A stretch of 24,273 nt of DNA, taken from contig JAEWRJ010000104.1 in assembly GCA_023460055.1 (NCBI GenBank), positions 1 through 24,273 of the forward strand, in the 5' to 3' direction. The notes beneath the pieces were generated by a model. The model did no database searches. It saw nothing but the letters and a program-made list of their open reading frames with translations, and was not told where the DNA came from. Both the position numbers and the translations under genes were made by a program. The DNA is from Bacillota bacterium (GTDB taxonomy: Bacteria > Bacillota > Clostridia > Christensenellales > Aristaeellaceae). Below are positions 22,814 through 24,273 of this stretch, piece by piece (position 1 is the stretch's first letter; each line of letters begins with the position of its first letter).

Positions 22814-24273
22814 ATGATGAACAAAAAAAGCAAAGCAAAAAATATTCTGCTCATACTTGCATTGGTATTCTGTATCAGCGGAGCGTGTCCCGTGGTTTCA
22901 TTCGCCGAAGGTGTTGATCTGCCGGCCGGGGGTGTTGTGGCAGATGACATTCCGGGTGCGGCCAGCGGGTTCAGCACGGCGAAAAACTTCCACATCTTCA
23001 GCAACGAAGCGACTGTGGGTGTTCATACAAACGGAAACATTGCCACGGGGAACTTGATCGGTGATGTGAACTTCGGAACCAATGTGCACGGCGGGGGTGT
23101 TAAAAAAGACATCCATTATCTGAGGTCGGTTACACGGATAGCAGGCAGTTCTTTTGTGGCCAGCACCCCAACAAGAGGGCTGAAGGTGGTATTCGGTTCC
23201 GGAGTCAACCTTTCCTGGGCAGATAACGGGAACAAGCTGGCAGTTAATGGGACTAAACTGGATAGTGTAAATAAAAGCGGTGAAGCCTTCATCGACAAGG
23301 ACGGTCAAACATATATCGATTTTACGAAAGTTTTTAATGAGCTGCGAGCCGAATCGGACGCTTTTGCGAACAACACCCAAACAGCGGGCGTTGCTATCGA
23401 TTTCAGCGACCCAAATAATCGTGTTATTGATGTCTCCAATGCGGACGTCCTGGAGACGGGTGCCGTAAAGCTGATAAAAAGGAATGAGAACGGAACGCAA
23501 ACTTTGTCCGGCGCAAAGTTTGATCTATACAGGACGGGGACGCAGAATCCCATTGAAACGGGCTTGGAGACGAATGAAAACGGAGAAATTACCGTAATCG
23601 GGCTTGCTGCAGGTGATTATTTTTTTCGGGAAACGCAAGCCCCGGCTGGTTATGAAGCGATACAGCAGGATACAGGCTTTCAGATTGCGTCAGCCAATAC
23701 ATCCGGCTCCGGTTATATTTATGTGACATTGACAAAAGCGCAGCTGGAACAGAGTACTCCAATAAAAATCACGGGGCTTAGCAAGAACAGGCCCGGTGTG
23801 ATTGTCAATGTGGATATGCAGGGCAGTAGCAGCCTTCATATATACTCTCAAATCAATCTTGTGATCGACGGTGTGCAGCGAAATAACAAGGAAACAGAGG
23901 ACTTTTCAGACGCTAAACTCCTTTGGAACTTCCCGAATTCTACCCTGAGTGTCTATGTTGACAGCCCCTTTTTGGGCACAATTCTTGCCGCCGGCGCTTA
24001 TGTTGAAGCAAATCAGAATTTGGATGGAAGCATTATCGCCAATAGGGTTAATATCAGGGGCGGTGAATCGCACCGATGGGATTTTCAAATGCAGGCCGAC
24101 ACGACCGTTGAACCGGTTGATGTGGAGGTAAGAAATAGGCTGACATCTTTGAGGCCTTACAGCGTGACATTCTCGAAGGTCGCGGCGGGCCAGGGGGAAG
24201 AACTGGCGGGCGCGCAGATCACTGTCTCCGGAACGGACGTCAACGGCGGAACCTTCAGCGAGACATGGACGTC
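22814..24273 (+). CDS. Large surface adhesin with choice-of-anchor A and Cna-B domains (incomplete at the right edge)
   Basis: The frame is open from ATG 22814 to the end of the window (486 codons). AAAGGAG lies 10 bases upstream. A signal peptide ends near VSFAEG (residue 32). Residues 55-215 open a choice-of-anchor A domain (AKNFHIFSNE, VGVHTNGNIATGNL). A Cna-B/SpaA domain follows at about 216-300, with the putative isopeptide Lys in AVKLIKR and Glu in FRETQAPAGY. Residues 320-424 resume the anchor domain with FLGTILAAGAYVEA, LDGSIIANRV and GGESHRWDFQ. A second Cna-B-like repeat starts at YSVTFSKV (about 449). The C-terminal sorting signal is outside the window. It is probably displayed by the sortase upstream and used for adhesion. 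Confidence 0.85.
   Translation, partial: MMNKKSKAKNILLILALVFCISGACPVVSFAEGVDLPAGGVVADDIPGAASGFSTAKNFHIFSNEATVGVHTNGNIATGNLIGDVNFGTNVHGGGVKKDIHYLRSVTRIAGSSFVASTPTRGLKVVFGSGVNLSWADNGNKLAVNGTKLDSVNKSGEAFIDKDGQTYIDFTKVFNELRAESDAFANNTQTAGVAIDFSDPNNRVIDVSNADVLETGAVKLIKRNENGTQTLSGAKFDLYRTGTQNPIETGLETNENGEITVIGLAAGDYFFRETQAPAGYEAIQQDTGFQIASANTSGSGYIYVTLTKAQLEQSTPIKITGLSKNRPGVIVNVDMQGSSSLHIYSQINLVIDGVQRNNKETEDFSDAKLLWNFPNSTLSVYVDSPFLGTILAAGAYVEANQNLDGSIIANRVNIRGGESHRWDFQMQADTTVEPVDVEVRNRLTSLRPYSVTFSKVAAGQGEELAGAQITVSGTDVNGGTFSETWT

Overview
The window looks like chromosomal DNA of a Gram-positive, Clostridia-like member of the Bacillota. The reasons are strong AGGAGG-type ribosome sites, GTG and TTG starts, sigma-A-type promoters, a class B sortase, a Cna-B/SpaA surface protein and an exporter of Bacillota type. 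No rRNA or tRNA gene was seen. Species cannot be named. Base composition splits in two: an AT-rich accessory stretch (about 1-9300) followed by a GC-rich native-looking stretch (about 9500-21200), with a mixed AT-richer surface-protein locus at the right end.

Left, 1-9490: an accessory island. It opens with the tail of a probable transposase and a 419-bp non-coding foldback element (150-568). A good promoter then drives three + genes: a DUF2513 protein, a DUF262/HNH protein of the GmrSD type and a PIN-like nuclease. Convergent to these, on the - strand, are a SUKH (SMI1/KNR4) immunity-type protein, a GHH/HNH nuclease toxin-like protein and a 1074-residue PLD-nuclease/helicase/DUF3427 protein. 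The first 24 codons of the helicase gene and its leader are duplicated, with a stop codon, on the far side of the toxin/immunity pair. That pair therefore sits between 102-bp direct repeats. A 140-bp element with terminal inverted repeats lies at the right edge of the island.

Middle, 9504-21148: housekeeping-like and envelope genes. They are a secreted protein with two BLIP/SmpA-like motifs, an RsmH-type methyltransferase with an N-terminal extension, a GxxExxY protein set among three copies of a foldback repeat, a two-gene ABC exporter, a flavodoxin-like protein with a nucleoside deaminase, a membrane-anchored collagen-like protein, a GT-C membrane glycosyltransferase and a secreted protein of unknown role. 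Intergenic spaces here are unusually rich in hairpin repeats (10142-10493, 11638-12512, 14987-15189).

Right, 21225-24273: a class B sortase with its own promoter, a stretch with decayed transposase-like coding remnants, and the first 486 codons of a large secreted adhesin. In the adhesin a choice-of-anchor A domain appears to be interrupted by a Cna-B domain; the gene runs off the window. Sortase and adhesin probably form a surface-display pair.

The most novel points are the DUF2513/DUF262-HNH/PIN gene set, the toxin/immunity pair between duplicated helicase 5' ends, the GxxExxY gene among foldback repeats, and the palindromic hairpin array in front of the flavodoxin gene.
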